Source: Larimichthys crocea (taxonomy: Eukaryota > Chordata > Actinopteri > Sciaenidae). Taken from it: 64,000 nucleotides of DNA. The stretch spans positions 15,225,157 through 15,289,156 of the forward strand of contig NC_040018.1 of assembly GCF_000972845.2 (NCBI RefSeq). The letters run 5' to 3'. A program made the translations under genes and the position numbers. The notes below the pieces were generated by a model, which was not told the origin of the DNA, made no database searches, and saw only the letters and a list, made by a program, of their open reading frames with translations. This document shows positions 1 to 11,559 of the stretch, piece by piece (position 1 is the first letter of the stretch; every line of letters begins with the position of its first letter).

Positions 1-138
1 CAGTGAGGCAAGACTGTTGAACTAGTGGCAACTATTGCAGATGTTCCTTAAGATACACTGAAGAAATTAAAATATTTAAGAAAATTATCAGATCAGATAC
101 ACGAAAATTGTATATTAAGTGACCTCTCTTTTCTCAAG

Positions 139-306
139 GGTGGACTGAGGCAGGAAGATGACATGGAAGTCGCTCGAGCTGGTCAGGAGCTGAACCAAGA
201 AGTGAATCGTCTAATGGTGGCAATGAGGGACATGCTGGCAAACATCAGGTTTCAAGAGCCACCAAGAGAGGACAACCCCTACAGAGATGAGGAGGAATGG
301 GACTGA
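139..306 (+). CDS. tcf25: Last coding exon of tcf25 (partial gene, 5' part outside window)
   Basis: A splice acceptor (pyrimidine-rich run ending in AAG at 136-138) is followed by a 55-codon open frame that stops with TGA at 304-306. The product is an amphipathic helix (LNQEVNRLMVAMRDMLANI) followed by an acidic tail ending in EEEWD. From memory this resembles the extreme C-terminus of TCF25 (NULP1), a ribosome-quality-control component that works with the ligase listerin, whose tail has the same 'NRLM-AVRDM-AN' helix and a terminal acidic EWD. Its place next to mc1r, in the same orientation, matches human TCF25-MC1R, which supports the call independently. Only this exon is present, so domains cannot be checked. 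If the memory of the tail is wrong, this is still a real terminal exon of an unidentified coiled-coil protein. Confidence 0.68.
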   Translation, partial: GGLRQEDDMEVARAGQELNQEVNRLMVAMRDMLANIRFQEPPREDNPYRDEEEWD

Positions 307-868
307 GAGGAGGGAGACATAGGTGGAATTTTTAGTGTGAGGATCGAGAGGAAACAAATGTAATGACAGTCAGAAATTCAAATATTTAATGGTGTTTATA
401 ATAATTAAAAAGAGATGGAGTGGGACAACTGAATTGTATTTTTCATTTGTCATTTTGGAGTTCCAACATCTCCACTCTTGGTTCTATGTTTCTCTGGAAG
501 AAGAAGAACAAACACCTTTTATGTTGCATGGACATTTTGTATCACAAATGCAAAAAGCTTGAAATGGAATATTAATCTCTTTTAATTTTAATTTTGTGTT
601 AAGAATAATCAACAAGTCATATGACTTTCATGACGTGTAGATTTGTAGACTTGTAACAGAGTTGTAGAAAAATTTTGACCCGCTACTGATATCCCCACCA
701 GTTTAAATTACGTTCAGTATTTCAGATAAGCATTTCTAAAAAGATCCAGAACCATTATCATCTTGTACAGAGTTTACTTGAAATTAAATAATATAATTAT
801 ATAATTATATATATATATATATCTATATATATATATATATTATATATATATATATATAATATATATAT
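307..868 (+). other. Probable 3' UTR of the upstream gene, then AT-rich DNA
   Basis: AT-rich sequence follows the TGA at 304-306. No strong AATAAA signal is evident close to the stop. It ends in an (AT)n microsatellite at about 789-868. No further gene is seen. Confidence 0.4.
789..868. repeat. (AT)n microsatellite
   Basis: An almost pure alternating A/T tract of about 80 bases abuts the left end of the hAT-like element at 869. Confidence 0.9.
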
Positions 869-1927
869 TAGGGCTGTCGATCGATTAAAAAAAATTAACT
901 AATTAATCGCAAAGAATTCTGTAATTAATCGCGATTAATCTATCAATAAATGTTCAATAAATTAATGCATTTTTCTGAGACTGAAGCTTATAATGAATAT
1001 TTATTATGTAAAATGATCAAATTAATGTAGAATAAACACAGAGAAATATATTTAATTCATTCATTTTATTGGCCTAAGGTGCACACATGCACAGTGCAAA
1101 CAGAGAAAAGCCAGAATGAGGAATATACTGACGATGCCACACTCTTGTAGTGTAGACAGGGTGTTTTGTTTTGAGGTGATATGTTAAAGTGTGTTACTTC
1201 TGTGGAATTTAAATTCGCTTTGCAACTGTGCAAATGCCTTGTTTTTGTCCAACGAGCCGTCTTTTTAAAATGAAATGTTCCCCCAAAGTCCGTCCTTATC
1301 CATCTTTTCGCCATAGACTCCTTTAGTTGGATAGACATAGACATATACATAGACTCTCCTTTAGTTAGGATAGATCTAGACATATATACAGACTCTCCTT
1401 TAGTTAGGATAGATCATAGACATATATACATAGACTCTCCTTTAGTTAGGAAGTTCATAGACATATACTCGACTCTCCTTTAGTTAGGATAGATCATAGA
1501 CATATGACTCTCCTTTAGTTAGGATAGATCATAGACATATAGACTCTCCTTTAGTTAGGATAGATCATAGACATATATACATAGACTCTCCTTTAGTTAG
1601 GATAGATCATAGACAATACATAGATGCCTCTGAGCAGGTTGGTCCGTTGCTGCGATACGTTACGTCCGCCATATTGGATGTGGCAGATCTGCCCGTAAAC
1701 TAATACAAGCAGGGCCGGTTTAGCTGTGGGCAATGTGGGCGACAGTGCAGGGCGCAGTCTCCGTGAGGGCTTTAAGTTATGCCTCTATACACCCATTCAC
1801 ACCACACAAACTATATCTGGGAACAAAGCTCTACTTTGCCAAATCCAAAATGGCGGCCCACCGAACGTAAACAAAACCGCGTTAATTGCGTTAATTTTTT
1901 TTAAACGCGTTAATTTTGACAGCACTA
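869..1927. mobile_element. hAT-like non-autonomous DNA transposon (decayed)
   Basis: The left end reads TAGGGCTGTC and the right end GACAGCACTA, giving 10-bp terminal inverted repeats with 9 matches. The subterminal sequences are rich in ATTAATCGCG and TTAACGCGTT motifs, as in a family of short hAT-type elements common in fish. The 8-base flanks are both AT-rich (ATATATAT, ATATAATC) but do not match exactly, so the target-site duplication is unproven. No transposase frame is present. The interior holds a minisatellite (1313-1625) and non-repetitive sequence around 1640-1860. The family assignment is from memory of the terminal motif. Confidence 0.6.
1313..1625. repeat. Minisatellite, about 8 copies of a 37-48 bp unit
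   Basis: The unit contains ACTCTCCTTTAGTTAGGA followed by TAGATCATAGACATATA. The CTCCTTTAGTT core occurs eight times. Units differ in length through gain or loss of ATATACAT-like pieces. The array lies wholly inside the hAT-like element at 869-1927. Confidence 0.88.
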
Positions 1928-1936
1928 ATATAATCA

Positions 1937-1961
1937 TATTATATGTGTGTGTGTGTGTGTG

Positions 1962-2009
<48 letters not shown>

Positions 2010-2052
2010 ATTATATATATATGTAATATATATAGTGTGTGTGTGTGTGTGT
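1937..2052. repeat. Compound (TG)n/(TA)n microsatellite
   Basis: Runs of TG, then TA with short interruptions, then TG again, immediately right of the hAT-like element. The 119-residue open frame across it is a low-complexity artefact. Confidence 0.9.
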
Positions 2053-3511
2053 TCAGTAAAAGCATCAATTAAAAAGTCAATATAACAGCTGTGTTTTCCT
2101 GTGAAACAGTTTGCTTAGATATGCCCAAATATGGCAACAGACCAAGAAATGTGGAAACAAACACAACATAAATTATTTGAGTACTAAAAACAATGCTACA
2201 ACTACACATTCACTGAATTGTAAATTCAGTCTTTAGGAAAAAATAGTTAACTACAAATCCTGTAGAGACTAATATCTTGTTGCTTATGTGACCTGTTGTA
2301 GATGCATTAATCTTGTCTCAACTAATTTCATCATTTACTGAATCAAATATAGGTACAAACCTATAACAATGCTGGAAATCTGTTCTTTGGTCTTATCCAT
2401 ATTTGTGACTTAAATATTTCCTTTGCACTTAGTCACATACTCATGACCTCAGTCAGTGATTCTGATTTACTGTACGTGAAATCTCAGGCTGTAACTTTAC
2501 TTGTGGCAGCAAGTCGACAACATTTTCATCCCCATTTTATTAGTGTTTCACTCTTGTCTTATCTGGATGTTTTTTTTGTTTTGTTTTTTGTTGTATGTTG
2601 CATTAGATGTGGAGATGTCTCAGACTGACAGTCTGCGAAGCCCTTACATGGTTTTCATCTGGCAGAAGGAAGAATCTGTCATGATGTGCTTATTTAGTGT
2701 TCCTGACAAACCTCTCACTCAAAAAGATGTCGCATAAGCACACCAGTTGGAGCTCTTATTTTTATGAATCTCTTTTATGCCTATGTTTGTTTTCATATAT
2801 ATTCAAGCAGAGAGTCCCTTTTCCACTGAATGGCTCAGTGGTAACCTCTATCGATACCTTCTTTTTTTTTCACCAATTTTGAGTGGAACCATTGTAATCA
2901 CGGAAGTGTCATCAATACACGACGTGGCACAATGTACAAAGAGAATATAACATGACCACTTTGGTTTGCTTCAGGCCAAAGATGAGCTGCTTTCTTTTGG
3001 TATGCTGTGATCCAAATCAATTTATCTTTGGTCAGAATGCTTCGAATGGCTCAATAGTGGGGTGTGTGAACTAGAACTCTTTCCATGTTTGTGGAAAGAG
3101 GACATTAACTGTGGAGACACTGAACAAATCACCCTTGATACATACTGCAGCTTTCCATACACTAACCCTGTTACTCTGTGATCACCGCATGATAACACAG
3201 TGTGACTGTGCTTGATGGTCAAATGATGTCATTGTTCCTAGTTCACCTGAAGCTATGGTTGAGACTGTTATAACTTTTCATGTGATCCATCTGCAGTATA
3301 GAAACAAGCTGTGTATGAGGCTCAGCGGCTGTCTGATGTGACTCAAATGTTTCCACCACTGCTGCGCAGGAAATAAGCCATTCTTGTACAAGTGAAGCAA
3401 AGTACAGTAACTTAATTACCATCACTGCTCCAAAAAGATCAAAAATGTATTTCTACCTTTCTTAAATGTGTTGTGATAAATGATTTAAAGTCAAACAAGT
3501 GGAAATGTGTG
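2053..3511. other. Intergenic, no gene seen
   Basis: AT-rich unique-looking sequence with only short open frames on both strands, no plausible splice-site series and no recognised protein. Confidence 0.5.
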
Positions 3512-3725
3512 TAGGGCTGCAGTTACTGATGATTTTAATTATCTAGATTATTTTCTTGATTCATTTATTAATCTTTTGATCAACTTGGTGAAAAAAGTCC
3601 TGAGCAAGCAAAGCAGCAAATCTTCACATTTGAGATTGTTTGGTATTTTTGCTAGATAAGAATATTAAAATGATTAATCAGTTATCAAAATAGGTGCAGA
3701 TTAATCGTCTGGCTTGTATTGTAAT
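3512..3725. mobile_element. Degenerate copy of the fish 'AGGGCTGCA...ATTAATCG' dispersed repeat
   Basis: It begins near TAGGGCTGCAG, contains AGCAGCAAATCTTCACATTTGAGA and TTTTTGCTAGATAAGAATAT-like segments, and ends near GTGCAGATTAATCGTCTG. This succession is familiar from a short, hAT-type non-autonomous repeat found in many fish introns. Ends and target duplication are not resolvable by eye. A second, shorter copy is at about 24678-24890. Confidence 0.55.
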
Positions 3726-6552
3726 GGCAGTTGATCAATGGTTTCTGAAAACCATGATTTACACCACTGTGCATTCATGTCAGGTCACCACATTGAGCTT
3801 AGCTTGCGTGGAACTTACGTGACTACACATATAAACCTCCTTTGAGAAGCACAACTGCAATGTAACTCCATCCCATGATGCAGTTTGATTTACATGACTT
3901 CTTTAAAAGCTATGGCCTACAATTTTGATGACAACACACACTAAATTACACCCATGAATAAATTCTAAGCAATAAATTTAATTAGGAAAGTAAATTTGCA
4001 GAACATTAAACTATCTCAATAAATCTAGCATCTTACGTAGGAACTGTGTCTTGTCTTGGCATGAAATACAATCATTACGTACCAATAAGTGTTGATTTTT
4101 ATATTTATCTGCTAAACATACTACCATTGTTAACAAGGCATCAAAGTAACTATCTCATTTAGCAGGTAGTAGCCATTAAAATTATGTTAAAGTATGACAA
4201 ACAAGTTGTCTAGCCAGGTTTTATACTAGAAACTTTGACATCTTTTAGCTGCAAAAAACATCTTTTAGACCGCTCAAATTTAGCTGTGATGTCTGAAGAC
4301 TGTTGGAATATCTCCTGTATACCAAATAGTCTTTATATTAACACTAATATATTTCTAGCTATGGTAAATAAAATGTGCCTTTTACAAGCAACCTTATGGA
4401 TCTTTCCACATCATTTGTGTGGGTCCACTGTGTGTCAGTAAAGCCGCATATGTGACACATTTAGAAAGATGTATGTTTGCTGTGCTTTGTTCAACTAAAT
4501 ATTTCTTCCTTGAAGTCACAAGTGACAAGTGTTGTTAATGGCATTAATGTCTGCGTGACTGAGGCACAACAATATTTACTGCAGAATTTGACCCAAACGA
4601 CTTTGTATTTATAGAGTTTAAAGCTGCAGGGACAGTTCATACATTTCTTTGCTGTATATATAAATATACATGTAAGGTTAGAATCTGTTTTTACACCAGG
4701 ATATTTGTAATAAGATACAAGTTTCAGCTTCCGCCCTGCAACTTACAACACTGGGTGTGACAATATCTGTTGACCTCTTAATGAAGAACATACAAACTGT
4801 TTTATCTATGTTTATGTGAATAGTGGTTATTAAGCCACTGTGTGACATAGGCCACCACTGCCATGAGCTTACATGTGGCTTGATGTTTGGTATGTAGATG
4901 ACATTAGCATCTATGTGCATTTAAAACTCATAGTCATTGTAACAGTAACCCCAGAATTTATCCCTGTGGTTCCCCGACACAACAAAGGGCTGATGACAGT
5001 CACTATTTATCATCGCTCTCTGTGCTCTGCCTTCCAAATAGGATTGCATCGTTTCAATAACATTATGGAAGAAGTTGACCTTTGAAAACTTGGCAAGAAG
5101 AACAAAATGAACCATAGTGACAAAGGCTTTCTTCAGATCTAATAATATGGTTCCAACTATCCAACTTATCTAGTTTAGATTTCATATTTTCCAGGAGAAA
5201 GCAGTTAGTAGTTTCCATTGAACGGTTAGATCTAAAATCTAAAAGGGCTGTTCTTATGGTGGCCTGTAAGATGATCTGCTTCATATCTTTCAGTTACCTT
5301 TGACATCATAGTTACTAAGCTAATAGACCTTGTAACTGTTTTCTAATGAGGTCTTATTATATCTGTTGTTGTAGCATGCTCTTGGAAAGACCCCTTCATT
5401 AATGGATATATTGTTAGCATATTGGACCAGACAAATGCCTATTAAACCTTTTCAGGAACATTGTGTCCAGTCCATAGACATGTTTCTTTCAGGAATTACT
5501 TAATCTCGAACATGGGTTGATTGTAATTAACATGCATGCCTTAGTAGACTGGCTTTGTATCCTCTGTGTCCATGGTGATTTCTACAGAATATCAAAAGTT
5601 GCTATTCAAGCTTTATGTGATTAGATCATTAGTTACTGAATGTAAACAAATCATTAGCTCAGGAATGTTGATTCACAGTTCACAGTTACAGAATTGATAT
5701 GGACCAAGTTTGCTGGATTTCAGTTATATAATAGTTTATATAACTATGTGTATTATGTAACTGTTTGTATCTGATGACCAGTTGAATTAAAATCAAAGTT
5801 TCATATTTCTAAGAAACTTTCAGAACTTTTTTGGAACTAGAAAATAGTTCATTTAATCATATATCACTTTATTTCAGTTCATGCATGAAGTAACCCGAGT
5901 TAACATTCCTTAACTGATTAACTGATGATGAACTAAACACTGTAGTGGTGATCAACAGGCGTTCATAACATACTGCGTTAATGATTGCATCATACCATGT
6001 AATAGTTAAGTTATACTTAAGTATGCGTTTTGTATTTTCATCGTACATGTTATAGTATTTATATGAACAAACTTGTAGAGAGGCAAAAGATGAACAGGGC
6101 TGAATCCACACTGTCACCGCCCTGCTTTCCTCTCCTTTTTGCCCCATAATTACGCGCGTGTCACATATTACTGACAGAGGGCCGCAGTCCAGCTGACGTT
6201 TGCGTGAGAGGAGGAGTCGCCTGAAGAGCTTCAGAATGTAGCATCGCTTTGAGAAATGTTCAAGCAAGACACAGTCTTTGATCCCTGGCACTACCAAAGA
6301 CACTTTGAAACGGTCTGAACTGATATCTGGGAGTTCAGCGCATATGCGTGTCGAGATCCTTCTGAGATTGAAGAGAGCCATGAATGTTTTGACTGGGATG
6401 GACATTTTATGGATCTCAATGCTGGACCAGTTGCGCTCATGGTAAAGAAAACGATTTGCGCCAAGGAGACAAACTATTTACAAGGACAGACGCGCCAACT
6501 CTCCAGACTGCTGGTGCTTTGACTGTTTCCCCAGCAGCAGAGAAGTATCCTG
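3726..6552. other. Intergenic region upstream of mc1r, no gene seen
   Basis: Mostly AT-rich. The part from about 6060 to 6540 is less AT-rich and is the likely proximal upstream region of mc1r. A 178-codon frame on the minus strand (5869-6405) has no recognisable domain and is not called as a gene. Confidence 0.4.
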
Positions 6553-6593
6553 CTCATTAATGGCTTAAATAAAGTATTTAAGCCATTAATGAG
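6553..6593. repeat. Perfect inverted repeat, 19-bp arms with 3-base loop
   Basis: The arms at 6553-6571 and 6575-6593 are exact reverse complements (CTCATTAATGGCTTAAATA), separated by AAG. The right arm ends 166 bases before the mc1r start codon. In RNA it would form a 19-bp hairpin if transcribed. In DNA it is a potential cruciform or a palindromic protein-binding site. Confidence 0.95.
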
Positions 6594-6657
6594 TATTGAC
6601 AGTGCGTTAAACTGTTGTTAAAGTGGGCGCTTTAGATTTGGATCTTTGGAAACGTTG

Positions 6658-6699
6658 ATGGGTTCAGCAACTGAACAACTGCACGGACGAGTCGCTTGA
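6658..6699 (+). promoter_or_regulatory. Possible 13-codon upstream ORF of mc1r
   Basis: An ATG 102 bases before the mc1r start opens a short frame ending in TGA at 6697-6699. A competing reading is that this lies in an intron: a run of T/C ending in CATCACAG (acceptor at 6717-6718) follows it. Which is correct depends on the transcript 5' end, which cannot be seen. Confidence 0.3.
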
Positions 6700-6759
6700 T
6701 CTTTTTTTCCCATCACAGGACAGTCTGTAAACCAGTCAGTCATTATATAGAGGTCAGAC

Positions 6760-7737
6760 ATGGAAATGACCAACAGGTCCATGCATAACCCCTCCATCCT
6801 TCATATAGACTTCACCCCGCTTCATGACTTTATGGAGGAAAATGAAACAAACCTCACCACGGGAGAACGAAACTCGTTGGGCTGCGTGCAGATCCGTATC
6901 CCCCAGGAGCTCTTCCTGGCTCTGGGGATCATCAGCCTAGTGGAGAACATCCTGGTTGTTCTGGCCATCTACAAGAACCGCAACCTGCATTCGCCCATGT
7001 ACTACTTCATCTGCTGCCTGGCCGTGTCCGACATGCTGGTCAGTGTCAGCAACGTAGTGGAGACCATATTCATGCTTCTCAGCGACCACGGCTTTCTGGA
7101 CGTACAACCTGGCATGCTGCGCCACCTGGACAACGTCATCGACGTGATGATCTGTAGCTCCGTGGTCTCTTCGCTCTCCTTTCTGTGCACCATCGCCGCG
7201 GATCGCTACATCACCATCTTTTACGCGCTGCGCTATCACAGCATCATGACAACGCAGCGCGCCGTCACCATCATCGTAGTGGTGTGGCTGGCCAGCATCA
7301 CCTCCAGCATCCTCTTCATCGTATACCACACGGACAACGCCGTCATCGTGTGCCTCGTGACCTTCTTCTGCACCACTCTGGTGTTTAACGCTGTTTTGTA
7401 CCTGCACATGTTTATCCTGGCGCACGTGCACTCCCGGCGCATCATGGCCTTCCACAAAAGCAGGCGCCAGTCCACAAACATGAAGGGAGCGATTACCCTC
7501 ACCATCCTGCTTGGAGTCTTCATTTTATGCTGGGGTCCCTTCTTCCTCCACCTTATTCTCATTCTCACCTGCCCAACTAGCCCCTTCTGCAATTGTTTCT
7601 TCCGAAATTTTAATCTTTTCCTCATCCTCATCATCTGTAACTCGCTCATCGATCCGCTCATCTACGCGTACCGCAGTCAGGAGCTGCGTAAAACCTTACA
7701 GGAGCTGGTCCTGTGTTCTTGGTGCTTCGGTGTGTGA
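6760..7737 (+). CDS. mc1r: Melanocortin-1 receptor
   Basis: A single-exon, 325-residue class A G-protein-coupled receptor. In fish it responds to alpha-MSH, raising cAMP in pigment cells, and is antagonised by agouti-type peptides. Seven hydrophobic segments are visible. Landmarks: N-glycosylation sequons at N5, N28 and N31; [17 protein letters not shown] in TM2; VVETIFML with the conserved acidic residue at the TM2-3 junction; [18 protein letters not shown] (DRY motif and second intracellular loop); [15 protein letters not shown] in loop 3; CWGPFFLHL in TM6; [11 protein letters not shown] with the DPxxY form typical of melanocortin receptors; and a CSWCFGV tail with cysteines for palmitoylation. 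Length and near-identity in the membrane segments match remembered zebrafish Mc1r. The start is the first in-frame ATG of the open frame; M3 is an alternative. It lies downstream of the tcf25-like exon on the same strand, as in human. Confidence 0.97.
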   Translation: MEMTNRSMHNPSILHIDFTPLHDFMEENETNLTTGERNSLGCVQIRIPQELFLALGIISLVENILVVLAIYKNRNLHSPMYYFICCLAVSDMLVSVSNVVETIFMLLSDHGFLDVQPGMLRHLDNVIDVMICSSVVSSLSFLCTIAADRYITIFYALRYHSIMTTQRAVTIIVVVWLASITSSILFIVYHTDNAVIVCLVTFFCTTLVFNAVLYLHMFILAHVHSRRIMAFHKSRRQSTNMKGAITLTILLGVFILCWGPFFLHLILILTCPTSPFCNCFFRNFNLFLILIICNSLIDPLIYAYRSQELRKTLQELVLCSWCFGV

Positions 7738-9934
7738 CACCGGATGCATTTAAGATGAAAACGAGAGCATCAGGATATCAATAATGTCGGCTACCTCTTT
7801 TTCCTGAGTGGACATTGTGTCAGAAGCTGAAGTAAGCCGGGACTGATGCATGCTTGAAATGGCAGAACATGATGGTGCGCGACACTGCACATAAAAAAAA
7901 AATTGCATCTCTTTTAAAACATATCAGTATGGATTTGATGACTTTTTCCACACATGGGCTTCACTTTTATTTTGGTTTATTTATTGTTGCGTTACGCCAC
8001 TGTGTTCATGCACTGCGAAAATATCTGGAACATTTAATCCAATATTGACTTTCTAAACTAAATCTGGACTAAACTGTAGTACTGACAATCATTTTGTTCT
8101 TGTTAAACAAATCAAAAGTTATCTCTTCTGTAGATCAGCTTGTTTTGTCTCTTTCTGTTGGTCCAAATATGTGATCTGTCTTAACTCTCTTTAAAAACAT
8201 TTTTTTTTATGTAATGAAGCAAAGAAAGTGAAAATCCGCACTGGAAATATGTTCAAATATATCTCTGAGCTGAATTTCTTCTTTTATTATATTAGAACTG
8301 AATGTTAGTGCAGTGTAGTTTTTTTTTAATCCTATTGGACTGGACACATCATTTTGTCTTGGTGAGCCTCCCCATTGTTTATAGGATATTCTCCTTTGAA
8401 ATAACCTTGAACAAATGCATTTAGCCAGAAGTTGGTTCTTTTTTTAGGAAGCTTAACTAAATAATCTTTGGCATGCGACGCTTTAAATATATTGTGGCGT
8501 GTAATTACCACGTGAGATCTTGTATTAAATGATTTTTATGTCCAGGCCCTGTGACTTCCTCCCTTGCTCCCTTGCATTCATGCTTTACTGTTAACATAAT
8601 CAAAATATTTCCGCATCGCATCAACGAAAAAAAAAAGCGTTAATTCTAATGATGTTAATTAATTTGAGCTGAAACAGACATTTTGTTTCATTTAGCAATG
8701 AATTGGTCAGGATAATTTGTTCAAGCGTGGGGAAAAAGAGCAGGAAATATATGAAATAAGAGAAATGATATAAACCCATGTTGCATGTTGTCTGTTTCTG
8801 TGGGGTTGTGTGTGAATTAAATATCCGGATGACTAAAGAAAAAAGCAAAACCACATGAACGGCCTCGTTTGATAGGCCTAATGCCCAGGGCATACGATGG
8901 TTTATGAAAGAAGGCATGCCGAAATTATATTTCAGGAAGTTTGGTGTGGTTCTGTGCCTAAAAAAGGTTTGGATGAGCCTGATTTCTGCTCCAAGCGAGA
9001 TATTAATGTCAGGTGAGGAGGTTTTTGCTACTACAGCAATTAATACTTTTATGTCTGGTGCAGACGCAAAAGTCCAGCAAATATATATATATATTATAAC
9101 AATTTTATTTGATTAAATTGTCCTGAAATGTACTTCAAGATACAACCTGTGGCTCTGAATATAAGCTTACTATTTTTAAACATTCTATTTCATGTATCCT
9201 ATAATATCCTCTATATTGATCCTAGGATTTGTTGTAATATATATGTTACATATTATATTTTAGACTCCTATAGAAAAACTGAAATACAACATGTCTGTAA
9301 TTCAGAAATGTATATTCTTTTTCTCTCACACAACAGAAGTGCTTTGACACAGATGTTACCAAATTAAGCCAAAAAGACTCACAGATCCCATGATAAATAA
9401 TCAAACTGCACTGGTTAGATAATGGCTACCATGTAATGTGAAATATACATGTTAATACTGACATTAATGTAGACTGTTGTACACTGTACTTGAATAATTC
9501 CTGCCAGAGAATTTGCTGCTGAGTAAGTCCCCATGGTTATCACTGAATTCACTGATATTTTCTATTGATTTAAAATTCTAACTTACTGTATTTTACTTTT
9601 ATTTATTTGTAACTGCATTTTTGTCACATAACTTTCAGTCAATCTGTATTTTCTTCTTTGTGGTGTTGGAGTGAATATACAGTATGGTTGTCAGGTATCC
9701 GCTACATAAAGCTTTGTATTAAAAGTAATGAGACTGTTGCACACAGTGCTTTGGTAGGCCTATATCCTCTAGTGAACCTGGTTAAACAACACATATTATA
9801 AATGCTGTAGGTATATGTATATATGTATAAAAAGACAACTGCAGTATGCACTGAAACTTAGTAAAACAGCAAACGATTTACAGTTTTTTTTGTTTTTTTT
9901 TTACATCTGTTGCATGTCTGTCCTGGGCAAAAGA
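7738..9934. other. mc1r 3' flank and intergenic DNA; no gene seen
   Basis: AT-rich sequence without plausible coding exons. In tetrapods tubb3 lies between mc1r and def8; no tubulin-like frame occurs anywhere between 7738 and 13600. A CACGTG E-box occurs at 8509-8514. Confidence 0.5.
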
Positions 9935-10115
9935 TTCCCTCTCTGTGGCACTTCTAGAGGTTTCTTCCATTTTGACCTGTTTAAAGGGTATTATGGGGGG
10001 AGGTTTTCCATATCTGAAACTGGGGTCAATGGATATAGGGTGTTGCAAGCTGTAGAGATTGTAAATCTGCCTAAGGCAAATTGTGATTTTGGGCTATGTA
10101 AATTAAATTTGACCA
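9935..10115 (+). repeat. Fish dispersed repeat with 'GGCAAATTGTGATTTTGGGCTAT' tail
   Basis: The succession TTCCCTCTCTGTGGCAC, GGTTTCTTCC, AGATTGTAAATCTGCCTAAG, and a tail of the form GGCAAATTGTGATTT then GGGCTATGTAAAT is a decayed copy of a repeat often seen in fish non-coding DNA, whose full tail runs on to a polyadenylation-like 'ataaaattga'. The formal family name is not known to me. Confidence 0.55.
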
Positions 10116-11203
10116 TAGAAGGAATGTATGTTATATTTAATCCCTGGAATTGTTTACATGTTATCTATTTGTCCCAAATAAAGAGATCATAATAAAGCTT
10201 GTGGTAAGTTAATGATGAACAGAAGTATTAGTATTGTTCACTCCTCCAATATGATTATGCTTAGTTAGCAGGTTGTTTTAGTTCTTTAAAGGCCAAATAT
10301 TCAAATCAAATGCTTCATTCATACAGTATGAATGCTAACAAGATAAGAGTTCGAATTTTTTTCTAGGAAATGGCTGTGCAAGTACCACCTTTATCAAATT
10401 ATGGCTTCTGATTGTGGATACAGATGTAAAAGTCTCAATTCACAACACCTTTACAAGAATCTCTGCGATATAACTCGAGACAGAGGGCACAAATTTAATC
10501 ACGTCTTTGAACTCATTTACATGCAACATGAACACTTCTTTTTTTATTTCATAGAAAACAATGTGCAATACAACATTTGCTCTCAGCAGACAGAGGGTCC
10601 ATTGATATATAACACAACAGAGACGTTTTTGAAATGCTCAGTTTTAAACTCATGATCAAGTTCAGTTACTGTGCTGTAAATAACATCATTGAGGGGAAGG
10701 GGATTTCCAATGAGAACAAATATCAATCATCATCCTGGATTCAAGAGAGAAATTCATACATTTAGTATCTTTATCATATTTCATAGTTCCTATGAACTGA
10801 AGAAATAAAAAAAAATACAAAATAAAAAATAAAAAATCCAGTATGGGTGCAACTCATCTCATCATCAGATATTAACAGTATGTGATATGTTTAATTAATT
10901 AATTATGTACAGCAAGAGCAGTTGTTTGTATTAATAATAACTTCCACACATAAACTGAAAAACATATTTTGTGAAAAATGATGCAGTCCATGTACTTGAG
11001 AGCTGATATGTTTAAGACCATGGAGGACAAGACCTTACCTGAATATTCCAAAATGAAATAAATTTACAATTACATTTTAATTAAATTACTACATAAATCA
11101 ATTGCCAAACAAAATTACAAATGAATTTATACATTTTCATTTTTCAAAGTTTCATGAATAAATGTTTAAATTACTGAATATATATTTTATTTATATTATT
11201 ATT
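10116..11203. other. Intergenic, no gene seen
   Basis: AT-rich DNA with A-rich runs (about 10800-10840). Nothing coding or structured was recognised. Confidence 0.45.
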
Positions 11204-11559
11204 ATTATTATGAAGAAGAAGATATACTTTATTAATCCCACAATGGGGAAATTCTTTTTACACTCTATTTTTTATATGTTACATGCATTTTAACCCAGAC
11301 ACACACATGCAGTACAAGGGCTCATAGACATGCAGTTGGGGAGAGATGGTGGAGTGATGGGCAGCCCCCCTGAGAAGCACCCAGCGAGCAGTTTTGGGGG
11401 GATCGGTGCCTTGCTCAAGGGCACATCGGCAGTGCCCAGGAGGTGAACTGGCACCCTTCCAGCTACCAGTCCACCTTCCATATTTTGGTCCACGCGGGAC
11501 TTGAACGGCCACCCCCCGGTTACCAAGCCAAGTCCCGATGGACTGTGCTACTGCCGCCC
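11204..11559 (-). mobile_element. tRNA-derived SINE
   Basis: On the minus strand the head starts GGGCGGCAGTAGCACAGT at 11559. It contains an A-box-like TAGCACAGTCCATCGGG and a B-box-like GTTCAAGTCCCGC, the two internal RNA polymerase III promoter boxes of tRNA-derived SINEs. The body has the typical 'GCCCTTGAGCAAGGCACCG' segment. The tail has TTTCCCCATTGTGGGATTAA, then AATAAAGTATATCTTCTTC and a short ATA-type run. About 355 bp, apparently full length. No clear target-site duplication was found. Confidence 0.8.

Noticed and set aside
1726..2085. 119-codon frame across the right end of the hAT-like element
   Set aside because: The second half is a translated TG/TA microsatellite. It crosses the element boundary and has no domain.
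6937..7455. 172-codon minus-strand open frame inside mc1r
   Set aside because: It is antisense to a well-conserved receptor gene. His/Asp/Val-rich composition is the mirror of the GC-rich third positions on the coding strand.
7236..7661. 141-codon minus-strand frame inside mc1r
   Set aside because: Shadow of the receptor coding strand, with no independent signal.
11279..11526. Open frames of 77 and 78 codons with Pro/Gly/Cys-rich products
   Set aside because: They lie wholly inside the tRNA-derived SINE and are translations of that repeat.
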